Positions 7,270 to 15,433 of a DNA stretch of 19,362 nt are shown here, in pieces (the first letter of the stretch is position 1; each line of letters begins with the position of its first letter). Under the pieces are notes generated by a model. That model was not told the DNA's origin and made no database searches. It worked only from the letters and a program-made list of their open reading frames with translations. Source of the stretch: JALCSJ01 sp036788835 (GTDB lineage Bacteria > Bacillota > Negativicutes > Acidaminococcales > Acidaminococcaceae); NCBI GenBank assembly GCA_036788835.1, contig DAIQMR010000033.1, positions 1-19,362 on the forward strand, in the 5' to 3' direction. Both the position numbers and the translations under genes were made by a program.

Positions 7270-8703
7270 ATGCATAGATTAAAAAAAGTTATAGCAATAA
7301 GTTTATTGCTTTGTAGCTTCAATCAAGGAGTTAGGGCAGAAGAATATTTTGATGTCAATCTGGTGTCAGGCACATCCGTGGTGGAAGCCTTGCGAGCAAT
7401 TAGTATGAGGGCGAACAAAGATATTGTTATTAATGGCGAAGTGGCAGGAACAATATCTCTTAGCTTAGTGCATACAACATTTAATGATGCTTTAAATTGT
7501 TTGGCCATGGTTAGCGGTTTTACTTATATGACAAATGGCAATGTTATTCTTATTTCTCCGGTAGATAAAATGTCCAAGGTAGAAACATACAGAATAAAAC
7601 ACCTTGACCTGGAACAATTGAAAAAGGAAGTAGGAACTTTTGTGCCAAAAGAGAAAATCAGCGTAGATGCGGATCAATCAACTATGACAGTAGATGGCAC
7701 TACAACACAATTAACAAAGGTTAGCGAGTTTTTACACAAAGCTGATGTGGCACAAAAACAGATTACAGTGCAGGTAAACGTTCTTGAAGTAGATAGGTCC
7801 AAGACGAGGGAAATGGGCCTGGATTATACTGTGGGACAGTATGCCAAGGGCTATCAGGGAATCATGTGGGCCGTTACTCCTAATTATGAAGAAAACCAGT
7901 CAATAGGAAATGTCCTGGCCAGCCCCTCTGTAACTGTGTTTAACGGTAAGAAAGCAAAACTTCTTATTGGTGATAAAGTACCTGTGTTTACATCTACACA
8001 AGAATCGTCTCTTGACGGCTCAACAGCTTCTTTGGACAGGACCATTACCGTAAAGTATGAGGAAGTGGGCGTCAAATTGGAGGTAACACCCCGAGTAAAT
8101 GATGACGACCTTGGTACTGTAAGCGTAAAAATAAAACCATCCGTTTCTTCGATTAGTGGTTGGTGGGAAACTCAAAATAACAGAGCCCCTCAGATTGCAA
8201 CAAGAGAAGTGGAAACAGAATTAAGAGTGAAAACAGGTGAAACAATCTATATTGGGGGACTGCTGAAAGATTCTGATATCAAGAGTATTAAGGCTATTCC
8301 GTTCCTTTCTAAGTTACCTATTTTAGGAGAATTATTTAAGAAGCGTTCCATTACCAAAGAAAAAACAGAAGTTATTATTGCTTTAACACCGAGGATTGTA
8401 AACGATATTAATGGTGCTCCGGAATTCGCTCCACCGAATAATGCTCAAAGAGTTAAGCAAGGTTTACGTAATGCCAAACAGAAGTATGCTCAGAATAACA
8501 AAGAAATGCTAGATTATTTTCAAAGAGAAGTAGAAAAAAAGCAGCCAAAGGATAAACGCGCAACGAAGAATTTATCTGAATTAAATGAGTCAAAAGCCGC
8601 TTCCGAACCGGGTAAATTTAAAAAAGCCTGGTTGCGACAGAAAGCTATGCAACAGAAATTGAACCTAGAACTAAATGAAAAGGCAGACACGCAAAATGAA
8701 TAG
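7270..8703 (+). CDS. pilQ: Outer-membrane secretin (PilQ/GspD family)
   Basis: 477 residues forming the multimeric outer-membrane gate through which the pilus or secreted protein passes. A signal peptide (~1-23) ends near GVRA. An N0-like domain (~26-95: FDVNLVSGTSVVEALRAIS) and an N1-like domain (~100-165) precede the secretin core. The core contains VLASPSVTVFNGKKAKLLIG near residue 215, EVGVKLEVTPRV, TREVETELRVKTGETIYIGG and the very typical IPFLSKLPILGELFK near residue 340. It is on the short side, with few N domains. A charged C-terminal extension (~395-477) rich in Lys, Gln and Asn follows the core and could bind a pilotin or the envelope. The presence of a secretin shows that the organism has an outer membrane. 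GGAG lies eight bases before the ATG. Confidence 0.93.
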   Translation: MHRLKKVIAISLLLCSFNQGVRAEEYFDVNLVSGTSVVEALRAISMRANKDIVINGEVAGTISLSLVHTTFNDALNCLAMVSGFTYMTNGNVILISPVDKMSKVETYRIKHLDLEQLKKEVGTFVPKEKISVDADQSTMTVDGTTTQLTKVSEFLHKADVAQKQITVQVNVLEVDRSKTREMGLDYTVGQYAKGYQGIMWAVTPNYEENQSIGNVLASPSVTVFNGKKAKLLIGDKVPVFTSTQESSLDGSTASLDRTITVKYEEVGVKLEVTPRVNDDDLGTVSVKIKPSVSSISGWWETQNNRAPQIATREVETELRVKTGETIYIGGLLKDSDIKSIKAIPFLSKLPILGELFKKRSITKEKTEVIIALTPRIVNDINGAPEFAPPNNAQRVKQGLRNAKQKYAQNNKEMLDYFQREVEKKQPKDKRATKNLSELNESKAASEPGKFKKAWLRQKAMQQKLNLELNEKADTQNE

Positions 8704-10285
8704 GAATGGAAATGGTGACGGATATGAAGCCTTAATGCGAAGTTCTAAAACTTTTTGCAACGAGGACCTGCAACTTGTAAAATTTCCCTTAGCTGTATTG
8801 GCACTGGTTCCTGAGGCAGTGGCCATAGAAAACAAGATTTTACCCCTGAATTTTGAAGATGGTTGTTTGACTATAGTTACTTCTGATTTGGAAAACTTCG
8901 GCAACCAAACCAATCTTCTGTCTACTCTTAATGAAACAGGAGGGAATCATATTGAATCTTTGCGCTTGAAATATAGCGATCCTGTGAATTTACAGGCCGG
9001 GTTCAAGAGGGCCTATGGCAAAAACCTGACTGTGGATGTGGGACAGCAAGCAGCAGAAAACATGGGGAGACCGGACACAGAACAAACAGAGCTAGTGGAA
9101 AAAATTATTAGAAAAGGCATTGAAGATAACGCTTCCGATATTCATATTACGCCGGTTGCCGATGGTTCATGGGTACAGTACCGCATTGATGGCAGATTAC
9201 AAGACAGTAATATTGCAGTTACAGAAAAAGACAGAAGCTATGTGGTTAATATCATTAAGGCCATGGCTAAAATGGATCCGGCTAATAAACTTGTTCCGCA
9301 AGATGGGGCTTTGGTTTTTAACGGGATTGAACTCAGAGTAAATACCTATCCTACTGTCTATGATGAAAAAGTGAACCTGCGAATTTTAAATGCTAATGCC
9401 AAAATGCTGAGGCTGGCTGATATGCACTTTCCTCCCAGAGAGGAAGAAATTTTAAAGGACGTTGTTCAGTATCCTTATGGAATTATTTTAATGACAGGAC
9501 CTACGGGACAAGGCAAATCAACTACTCTTTATGCTTGCATGCGGGAACGCAGCCCGATAGAGAATGTTATCATTTCCGCTGAGGATCCTGTGGAACAAAA
9601 AATCGAAGGTGCGGCACAGGGGCCCATGAAAACAGTAGAAGACAATGAGGCGGTAAGTTTTACCTTCGCAAAAGCACTGAGAGCTTCTTTACGGCAGGAC
9701 CCGGATATTATTTTCGTGGGAGAAATTCGTGATAAAGAAACCGGCGTTACTGCTGTACAGGCTTCCCAGACAGGACATTTGCTTTTTGCTACTCTTCATT
9801 GCCGAAGCGCTGTGCAGTCTGTACAAAGAATCGTGGATATGGGCATTGACAGGAACAGTTTTTTAAGCGAAATGACTTGCATTATCTCACAACGGCTTAT
9901 TGCCAAAAATTGCCCTTATTGCAGACAGAAAATTGAATCTCCACTTAACAGCAAGCTGCCGGCTAGAGATAGGGCTTTATTAGAAGAAGGAAAGTATTCC
10001 TACAAGTCGGTGGGATGTCCTAAATGCAATCATAAAGGTATTTTGGGACGGATACCGATTATAGAAATTCTTACTTTTGATAATGAACTGCGAGATTATT
10101 TTTCCGTGCCCCGGGGAATGGTAGAGGCCACAACTTTTTTACAACGAAAAGATTTCCGAAGTATGTGGACAATGGGCATGGAGTACGTGGCCTCAGGCGA
10201 AATAAGTTTGGAAGAGCTTTTGGGTTCCTTGAGACCTGATGATGAAATAAAAACAAATGGGAAGGTGGAAGACAGTGGCAATTAG
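8696..10285 (+). CDS. pilB: Pilus/secretion assembly ATPase (PilB/GspE)
   Basis: 529 residues, the hexameric cytoplasmic motor that polymerises pilin. An N-terminal ~100-residue domain weakly resembles MshEN. The ATPase core follows: Walker A GPTGQGKSTT near residues 268-276 (Lys274), the Asp-box/Walker B stretch LRQDPDIIFVGEIRD (Asp337, Glu343), and the His-box GHLLFATLHC. A zinc-binding four-cysteine element is complete: Cys406, Cys409, Cys441 and Cys444 (CPYC and CPKC), as in PilB and GspE and unlike PilT. The start at ATG 8696 overlaps the secretin stop by eight bases; ATG 8675 is an alternative without a clear ribosome site. It is the only motor in this locus. Confidence 0.93.
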   Translation: MNRNGNGDGYEALMRSSKTFCNEDLQLVKFPLAVLALVPEAVAIENKILPLNFEDGCLTIVTSDLENFGNQTNLLSTLNETGGNHIESLRLKYSDPVNLQAGFKRAYGKNLTVDVGQQAAENMGRPDTEQTELVEKIIRKGIEDNASDIHITPVADGSWVQYRIDGRLQDSNIAVTEKDRSYVVNIIKAMAKMDPANKLVPQDGALVFNGIELRVNTYPTVYDEKVNLRILNANAKMLRLADMHFPPREEEILKDVVQYPYGIILMTGPTGQGKSTTLYACMRERSPIENVIISAEDPVEQKIEGAAQGPMKTVEDNEAVSFTFAKALRASLRQDPDIIFVGEIRDKETGVTAVQASQTGHLLFATLHCRSAVQSVQRIVDMGIDRNSFLSEMTCIISQRLIAKNCPYCRQKIESPLNSKLPARDRALLEEGKYSYKSVGCPKCNHKGILGRIPIIEILTFDNELRDYFSVPRGMVEATTFLQRKDFRSMWTMGMEYVASGEISLEELLGSLRPDDEIKTNGKVEDSGN

Positions 10286-11357
10286 TTTAGTTGACGGAAT
10301 TTCAAAGCGATTATCAAGACCAAGTGCCATGGATTTATATGTATTATGCGTGCAAATAAAATCGTTTTTAGCAGCAGGACTTGCTTTAAATAGAGCCCTG
10401 GAAGAAATAGCTCCCCATCAAAAAAACAAGGAATTGTCAAGAATTTTGGATGAGATAGCGGGAGATATGAATGCAGGCATGAGTGCGGCCGAGGCTTTTC
10501 GCAAGCAAAGTATTTTCCCGGAAATATTTGCTCCTACGATTGAATCGGGTGAAAGGGCATCAGGCTTGGATGAAATATTTGGCAAATTGGGCGATCAGAT
10601 GTGGCTACGGACCACTCTCTATTCTAAAATAAACTCGGCTCTTTTAACGCCTAAAATTGCCGGCGTTCTAATGGGTGTTTTGATTACCGGGTTTGCTAAA
10701 ATCATGATTCCTCAGTATGAAAAAATGTTTAAGGAAAGTGGCATGGAGATGCCTTGGATTATTCATACTTTTGTCAACGGGGTAAATGGCTTCTTCAATT
10801 ATTTTTTGCTATGGTTTCTCCTTGTCTATGGTATTTACTACGGCATTAAATGGTATTTCAAAAACCACCCTGATGTTTTAGGAAAGATCAAATTAAAGAT
10901 GCCTATCTATAAGACATTGCATTTTTCTTTGATCAACTACCAATTTGCTTCAAATTTAGCATTAATGCTTAACAGTGGCTTAAATGTAGTTAGTGCTATT
11001 AAGCAGACAGCTAAAGTCGTGGATAATGCTGTGCTGAAAAATTCGATTGTTAAGGCTTCAGGGCTTATTCAAGCGGGAGATACAGTTAGAGATGCCTTAG
11101 AAAATTCGGCATCTGATGTTAAGGCACTAGATCCATTAGTATTAGGCTTTATTGACTCCGGGGAAAAAACCGGTAATTTGGTGGAAATGTTGGAAAGAGC
11201 AGCCGATATTCATAAAACATTATTGGATGCCACGGTGGATAAGGTGGCAACTAAAATAACATTGGTCGTTATTTTGCCTATGGGATTGTTAATGGTCGGT
11301 ATGTATGCCATATCTTTAGTGCCAATGATTTCTTATTTCACAAAATTAGTGAATTAA
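10275..11357 (+). CDS. pilC: Inner-membrane platform protein (PilC/GspF)
   Basis: About 360 residues, slightly shorter than the usual ~400. Two repeats of the GspF helical domain can be seen: the first at ~15-125 (LYVLCVQIKSFLAAGLALNR, then ESGERASGLDEIF) and the second at ~215-325 (FASNLALMLNSGLNVVSAIK, then DSGEKTGNLVEML). Membrane segments lie after the first domain, in the middle (FFNYFLLWFLLVYGIYYG) and at the C terminus. This protein couples PilB rotation to pilin extraction from the inner membrane. The chosen start is GTG 10275, six bases after GAAGGTGG and inside the end of pilB; ATG 10257 is an alternative. It ends ~150 bases before the first pilin gene. Confidence 0.92.
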   Translation: MAISLVDGISKRLSRPSAMDLYVLCVQIKSFLAAGLALNRALEEIAPHQKNKELSRILDEIAGDMNAGMSAAEAFRKQSIFPEIFAPTIESGERASGLDEIFGKLGDQMWLRTTLYSKINSALLTPKIAGVLMGVLITGFAKIMIPQYEKMFKESGMEMPWIIHTFVNGVNGFFNYFLLWFLLVYGIYYGIKWYFKNHPDVLGKIKLKMPIYKTLHFSLINYQFASNLALMLNSGLNVVSAIKQTAKVVDNAVLKNSIVKASGLIQAGDTVRDALENSASDVKALDPLVLGFIDSGEKTGNLVEMLERAADIHKTLLDATVDKVATKITLVVILPMGLLMVGMYAISLVPMISYFTKLVN

Positions 11358-11406
11358 AGTTAGTACATACAACAGTTACTACTGAATTTTTACTTAAATC
11401 AAGGAT

Positions 11407-11448
11407 AAGGAGGTGCCGTTGTAAACAATGAAAGTAAAAGAACAGTAG
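11407..11448 (+). promoter_or_regulatory. Orphan perfect Shine-Dalgarno with minimal ORFs
   Basis: AAGGAGGTG at 11407-11415 is a full-strength ribosome site but has no proper gene behind it. A TTG at 11419 is followed at once by TAA, and an ATG at 11428 opens a six-codon frame (MKVKEQ) ending at 11448. It may be a leader or ribosome standby site for the pilin mRNA, or the relic of a lost gene. Confidence 0.45.
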
Positions 11449-11505
11449 TTAAGCATTGTATTTATTATAAAAAAAATAAAAAAGAATGAGAAAAGAGGAA
11501 ATATT

Positions 11506-11982
11506 ATGTTAAAAAAAATTAGGAGTATGTTTAAAAAGCAAGTTGTTACCGGTGAAAAGCGTAAAGGTTTTACTCTGGTTGAATTGATGGTTGCCATGTC
11601 TATTGTAATTCTACTTGGCGGCGCAGCGTTTTTTGGTTATAGGCATGTACAGCAAATGAGAAGAATTACCCAAGTCAACATTGACATGGATGCTATTTCT
11701 ACTGCAGCTTTAACCTATGAATCACTGAATGTTACGGGTCAATTGCCAGTAGATTTAAATGCACTAGCTACCGGCCTAACAAAAGAAGAATCTATTGATG
11801 GCGATGAACACAAGAATTTGATTAAATCAAACAAGGTTAGTCAGGCTGATGGTACTAAGGGCCAAATCCTTGATCCTTGGAACAGAGCATATGTTTACAA
11901 TCAAACCGACAGGACCGTTTCTTGTACACCAAAGGATGCTGATGGCACAACGGATTTAGCTACGATTACTAAATCGTTCTAA
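11506..11982 (+). CDS. GspG-like pilin / major pseudopilin
   Basis: A 158-residue prepilin. The leader is 21 residues, basic (MLKKIRSMFKK, EKRKG), and is cut by prepilin peptidase after Gly21 in KG/FTLVELMVAM. Phe is at +1 and Glu (residue 26) at +5, as in canonical type IV pilins. A hydrophobic helix follows (~22-45), then a globular domain with GQLPVDLNALA, ILDPWNRAYVYNQ and a short tail. DPWNRAYVY corresponds to the GspG motif DPWGNPYxY, so this is a major-pseudopilin type protein. GAGGAAA precedes the ATG. As the first pilin gene, with its own AT-rich upstream region, it is the best candidate for the major fibre subunit. Confidence 0.9.
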   Translation: MLKKIRSMFKKQVVTGEKRKGFTLVELMVAMSIVILLGGAAFFGYRHVQQMRRITQVNIDMDAISTAALTYESLNVTGQLPVDLNALATGLTKEESIDGDEHKNLIKSNKVSQADGTKGQILDPWNRAYVYNQTDRTVSCTPKDADGTTDLATITKSF

Positions 11983-12031
11983 AATACGTTTGATGAGTAC
12001 GGAAAGGAAGCTTTGAAGTGAAGGGGATAGT

Positions 12032-12493
12032 ATGGAAACCGTATTAAATGTAGGAATAATATTTATTTTGGTAAGAATAGCATATTTGGACTTTAAATAT
12101 TACTACATTGCTGATGCAGATGTTATATCAGGAATCTTGCTGTCCCTTTGCTTGAAGTTTTTGCAAGGCAATGTTATCGATGGAGTTCTGGGCATGGTGT
12201 TAGGACTAATTTGTTCAGGATTGGTTTATATTATGGCAAAATTCATTTATGAAAAAACCGCTCTGGGAAGCGGTGATGTAACTTTATTTTCACTATTAGG
12301 GAGCATCGTAGGGGCAAAGGCTTTTGGCTCATGGGCAGTATTCTTTTCCATATGTTTTTTGTGTGGTTTAACTATTCTTTGTTTAGTTAAGAGACTGAAT
12401 TGGAGAAAAGCTTTTCCCCTAGCCCCTTTTTTAAATTCAGCAACTTTATTATGGCTCTTATTGGAACATAGTTGTTGGCATTTTAGAATTTAA
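12032..12493 (+). CDS. Short A24 prepilin peptidase
   Basis: 153 residues, a polytopic membrane aspartyl protease that removes prepilin leaders at the cytoplasmic face. The two catalytic aspartates are visible: Asp20 (YLDFKYYYI, equivalent to the first A24 aspartate) and Asp82 in the GxGD motif (GSGDVTLF). It consists only of the protease domain. The N-terminal cysteine-containing N-methyltransferase domain of full-length PilD is absent, so it resembles TadV/CpaA or ComC-half enzymes. Lying between two pilin genes, it is clearly dedicated to this system. Whether the pilins are N-methylated here would depend on another enzyme. The ribosome site upstream (GGGGATA) is weak. Confidence 0.87.
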   Translation: METVLNVGIIFILVRIAYLDFKYYYIADADVISGILLSLCLKFLQGNVIDGVLGMVLGLICSGLVYIMAKFIYEKTALGSGDVTLFSLLGSIVGAKAFGSWAVFFSICFLCGLTILCLVKRLNWRKAFPLAPFLNSATLLWLLLEHSCWHFRI

Positions 12494-12544
12494 TTGAAAT
12501 AAAAAGCAACAAGGTAACTTGTAAAATAGATGAGGTGATGAAAA

Positions 12545-12976
12545 GTGAGACAGAAGGGAAAAAAGAGAAATGGTTTCACAATAGCAGAATTGGCAGTGGG
12601 AATGTCCGTTATTATTGTTTTAGCTACAACGGTAGTGGTAGGTCTTTCTAATTGTTTGAATCTTGGCAAACGTGCTTCTGTAGAGGCAGCCTTGACTATG
12701 GTGTCTACTGCAGTTAATCGCTATCATTATCTTCATAAGGCATTGCCTCAAAGCTTAAATGATTTGACTAAGCAGGATGCCGGCGAAAAAGGTCCTCTTT
12801 TAGAGAAGGATGATTTGCAGGATAAGTGGCAGAATAGTTATCATTACGCGATAATTGAAACTAATACCATGTCCGGATATGCAATATGGTCCAGGGGAGT
12901 AAATAAGAAGAATGATAGTGGGAGTGCGCCTCAGAAGTTCACTGGTGATGATATTGGGGTTTTTCTGCGTATGTGA
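12545..12976 (+). CDS. GspG-like pseudopilin, second copy
   Basis: A 143-residue prepilin with a short leader MRQKGKKRNG cleaved after Gly10, then FTIAELAVGM with Glu15 at the +5 position and a hydrophobic helix to ~residue 32. The globular part shows LPQSLNDL, LQDKWQNSYHYAI, and a C-terminal GYAIWSRGVNKKNDSG. This follows the GspG order DPWGNPYxY ... S.G.Dg, although the DPW is changed to DKW. The start is GTG at 12545, behind GAGGTGATG. It is probably a minor or alternative pseudopilin. It precedes the collar-bearing genes and may form the link between fibre and tip, which is inference. Confidence 0.85.
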   Translation: MRQKGKKRNGFTIAELAVGMSVIIVLATTVVVGLSNCLNLGKRASVEAALTMVSTAVNRYHYLHKALPQSLNDLTKQDAGEKGPLLEKDDLQDKWQNSYHYAIIETNTMSGYAIWSRGVNKKNDSGSAPQKFTGDDIGVFLRM

Positions 12977-12992
12977 GAGGTGGAGAGATGGA

Positions 12993-13976
12993 ATGGTCAT
13001 CGATAACGGTATGAAAGCAAGAAAAAGAGCAGGGCATGCTGCGTTTCTGGGTATGGCTATAGTTTTATGTGTTATTACTTCTTTTTTAGGAGTAGGCTCA
13101 ACAAAGCTTTTAAGTTCTGTCTTTTTTTCGCAAAAACATTTAGAAGCTAATGCTCAGGCACAGGAATATGCTGTTAGTTTGGCAGAGGTTATTCGTAGTA
13201 CGGATTATGACAAAATTTCTGCACAGGAACGGGGGAAACTCAGTCAGAGTAATTATGAGAGCAGTATTTCTGTGGAAGAAAATAAAAACGATGGCTTGGT
13301 TAAAAAAAATATTGTGATAAAAGTTTTTTGGAATAAAGAAAATACGCCTCGTGCCGATCTTAAGCTTTCTAGGTTCAAGTACAAAAATGGTGGGTTTCCT
13401 ATCGGTACGATTATGATTTGGCCCTGTGTCGGTAATATACCGGCTGATGATGGCGTATGGCTGACTTGTAACGGGCAAGAGATTCCATCTAAATACACAC
13501 AGCTGATAAAGGTGCTAAATGGACGTACTGTTTTGCCCAATATGGAAAATAAGACATTGCGAGGTTATGGCTGCTCTTATCAGGATGAAACAGATGGCGG
13601 TTGGATTTACCAATCAGGAGAATTGCTGGAGGTTCAAGAGAATGCCCAACAAGAGATAAATCCTGAAGAGAATTACTTCTATAATTATGTGCCGGAATTT
13701 GTTGCCAATGGAGGTTCCACTAACGGCAGTAGGAGAGATTTCAATTTAGAAAGCTACAATATGCTTCCAAATGGATATTTTGGCTCCGATTTGACAAATT
13801 TGGAAATGATAAAAACTGGTTTTGATAATCCAAGTAAAAAGAAGGGGCTATATAGAACGATGGGCTTAAAAGTAGCTCTGGATGCAGCGTCTGTTACGAA
13901 CGTGGATTTTGTAAAAGAAGAACTTGATTTCAGACCCAACAGTTTTGCTGTGAGTTATGTAATAAAAGCCTTGTAG
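12993..13976 (+). CDS. Pilin-like anchor with phage tail-collar-like domain, copy 1
   Basis: 327 residues with three recognisable parts. Residues ~8-42 form a basic-Gly junction and hydrophobic helix (MKARKRAGHAAFLGMAIVLC) like a prepilin head, but without Glu at +5. Residues ~50-130 form a helical/beta region ending in IVIKVFWNKENTPRADLKLS. From ~136 on, PIGTIMIWP then DDGVWLTCNGQEIPSKYTQL matches the start of the phage tail-collar pattern, and the end reads FRPNSFAVSYVIKAL, like many phage tail-fibre C termini. I infer a surface or pilus-tip binding protein. The start is ATG 12993, nine bases after GAGAGGTGG; longer in-frame starts from 12912 lie inside the previous gene. It belongs to a three-member family in this operon. 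Confidence 0.75.
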   Translation: MVIDNGMKARKRAGHAAFLGMAIVLCVITSFLGVGSTKLLSSVFFSQKHLEANAQAQEYAVSLAEVIRSTDYDKISAQERGKLSQSNYESSISVEENKNDGLVKKNIVIKVFWNKENTPRADLKLSRFKYKNGGFPIGTIMIWPCVGNIPADDGVWLTCNGQEIPSKYTQLIKVLNGRTVLPNMENKTLRGYGCSYQDETDGGWIYQSGELLEVQENAQQEINPEENYFYNYVPEFVANGGSTNGSRRDFNLESYNMLPNGYFGSDLTNLEMIKTGFDNPSKKKGLYRTMGLKVALDAASVTNVDFVKEELDFRPNSFAVSYVIKAL

Positions 13977-13991
13977 AAAGGGACGATAGAT

Positions 13992-15047
13992 ATGAGAAGG
14001 CAAATTATAAAAAAAAGGCAGGGCTTTGGACTGTTACCTGTGGCAATTTGTTTTTGTGTGCTTACGTCTATTGTTGCTTTGGCTCTGATAAAGGTGACGT
14101 CAGGTGTATTAGGTGGGATGGAAATTAACCATCGTATGATGACAGCACAAAAAATTGCCGAAAGCCGAGCTGCTCTTTTACGTGGGGTTGAATATGGCAA
14201 GTTGACCGCGATGGGAAAAAGAGAAGCAAAAACTTCGGATTATGCCGAAGAGGTAATTATGGGGGCAGAAACTGTAGATGATGGTCGTCATCAGAGAGAT
14301 ATTACGGTGAATGTGTATTACAAAAATGAAAGTCAACCAAAAACTCAACTAGTTTTGACGAGAGCCAATAAGGTCACTAACTCCGGAGAGGTTAATGAAT
14401 TTGCTCCCATAGGCTCGGTGGCTATCTGGCCTTTTTCTGTAGATAAGCTGCCAAGCACAGGCGATACTATATGGATGCCCTGTCAAGGGGGAAACCTTGT
14501 TGATGAAAAATATAGTAAAGCAGCAGTGATTATAAATGGGTGGTTTATGAATAAAGCGGATAAGACTGCAAATTATAACCCATTACCAGATTTCATGAAT
14601 GTTTTCCCTTGGGGAAGTGGTACTTTTCCTTATGAACACGGGGGTTATGTTTATAATACATGGGCAGCAGTAGGTGCGAGGCTAGGTAATTCATCCTATA
14701 GAGTTTATGGGTCATTTTGGACGTATTTGCCCTCGCCTTTGGCTTATTATGGCTCATATACTAACGACACTGCAACACCTTGGGATGGGACAAGTGATTT
14801 TACTAATGAAAATGCTTTTAAAAGCCGTTATTATGGGGCACCCAATCAATACAGCCTGGATAAACCTTTTTCAATAATGAATAATAGACAATTTGAAACA
14901 AATTATGACAGAGCAAAAAATAGGGATGAGAATCGAGTTTATGTTTGGAAAATAGACTTTAATACAGCAAACGCACCGAAATTGCGGACGGCTGATGAAA
15001 ATAGGCCTATTAACAGGGCGGTTAATTTTATTATACGTGTTCTTTAG
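13992..15047 (+). CDS. Pilin-like anchor with phage tail-collar-like domain, copy 2
   Basis: 351 residues. The head KKRQGFGLLPVAICFCVLTS (residues 7-26) has the basic-Gly/Phe junction of prepilins with no Glu at +5. The middle contains ITVNVYYKNESQPKTQLVLT, aligned with the same block in copies 1 and 3. The collar-like part begins at APIGSVAIWPF (~138) and WMPCQGGNLVDEKY, but the later FLRG region is replaced by an aromatic-rich insert with many Tyr, Trp and Asn (~205-300). It ends with LRTADENRPINRAVNFIIRVL. The Tyr/Trp-rich insert is a plausible ligand-binding surface. A weak AAAGGGA lies upstream, 15 bases after the previous stop. It is exported or membrane-anchored by inference from the head and the operon. 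Confidence 0.75.
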   Translation: MRRQIIKKRQGFGLLPVAICFCVLTSIVALALIKVTSGVLGGMEINHRMMTAQKIAESRAALLRGVEYGKLTAMGKREAKTSDYAEEVIMGAETVDDGRHQRDITVNVYYKNESQPKTQLVLTRANKVTNSGEVNEFAPIGSVAIWPFSVDKLPSTGDTIWMPCQGGNLVDEKYSKAAVIINGWFMNKADKTANYNPLPDFMNVFPWGSGTFPYEHGGYVYNTWAAVGARLGNSSYRVYGSFWTYLPSPLAYYGSYTNDTATPWDGTSDFTNENAFKSRYYGAPNQYSLDKPFSIMNNRQFETNYDRAKNRDENRVYVWKIDFNTANAPKLRTADENRPINRAVNFIIRVL

Positions 15048-15058
15048 GGAGAAATGCT

Positions 15059-15415
15059 ATGTTAGTACAAATTATGATTATTTTGGCAATGATTCTTATG
15101 ATTTCTACCACGCCTGTTCTTCCGCAGCCCAGAGCTTTAATAGATCATTTTACCCAAGATGAAGAAAGTAAGAATTATATACTGGCAGGAATGGACATAG
15201 ATAAGCATCTCATTGACCGTTATCGTCAGCAGGGTGAATTACCGCTTGAGCTTAATGCAGATATATTGGAGCAAATGGGTATTAATGGGGAACTGGTGGA
15301 TATGATAGCTACGTATAGCTGGGATGAAAGCTCCAAGACATTTAACCTGGCGATGAGGGTAAATGGGGGAAAAAGTACTTGGCAGACGCCTCATTCAGGA
15401 GAGACTTTACCGTAA
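15059..15415 (+). CDS. Small exported pilin-like protein without prepilin motif
   Basis: 118 residues with an N-terminal hydrophobic stretch (~3-20, QIMIILAMILMISTTPVLP) that could be a signal peptide or anchor, then a soluble domain. I do not recognise a named family. The pattern YRQQGELPLELNADILEQMG resembles the segments YESLNVTGQLPVDLNAL and YHYLHKALPQSLNDL of the two GspG-like pseudopilins here, and the end TWQTPHSGETLP is also pilin-like. It lacks the basic-Gly leader, so prepilin peptidase should not process it. GGGAG precedes the ATG and the gene sits 11 bases after copy 2 and 18 before copy 3 of the collar family. It is probably a partner of the tip proteins. Confidence 0.7.
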   Translation: MLVQIMIILAMILMISTTPVLPQPRALIDHFTQDEESKNYILAGMDIDKHLIDRYRQQGELPLELNADILEQMGINGELVDMIATYSWDESSKTFNLAMRVNGGKSTWQTPHSGETLP

Positions 15416-15433
15416 AAAGAAGAAGGTGCTGAT

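Noticed and set aside
13140..13540. Minus-strand frames of 95-112 codons inside collar copy 1
   Set aside because: They are antisense to a well-supported gene, lack ribosome sites and have low-complexity Phe/Ile-rich composition.
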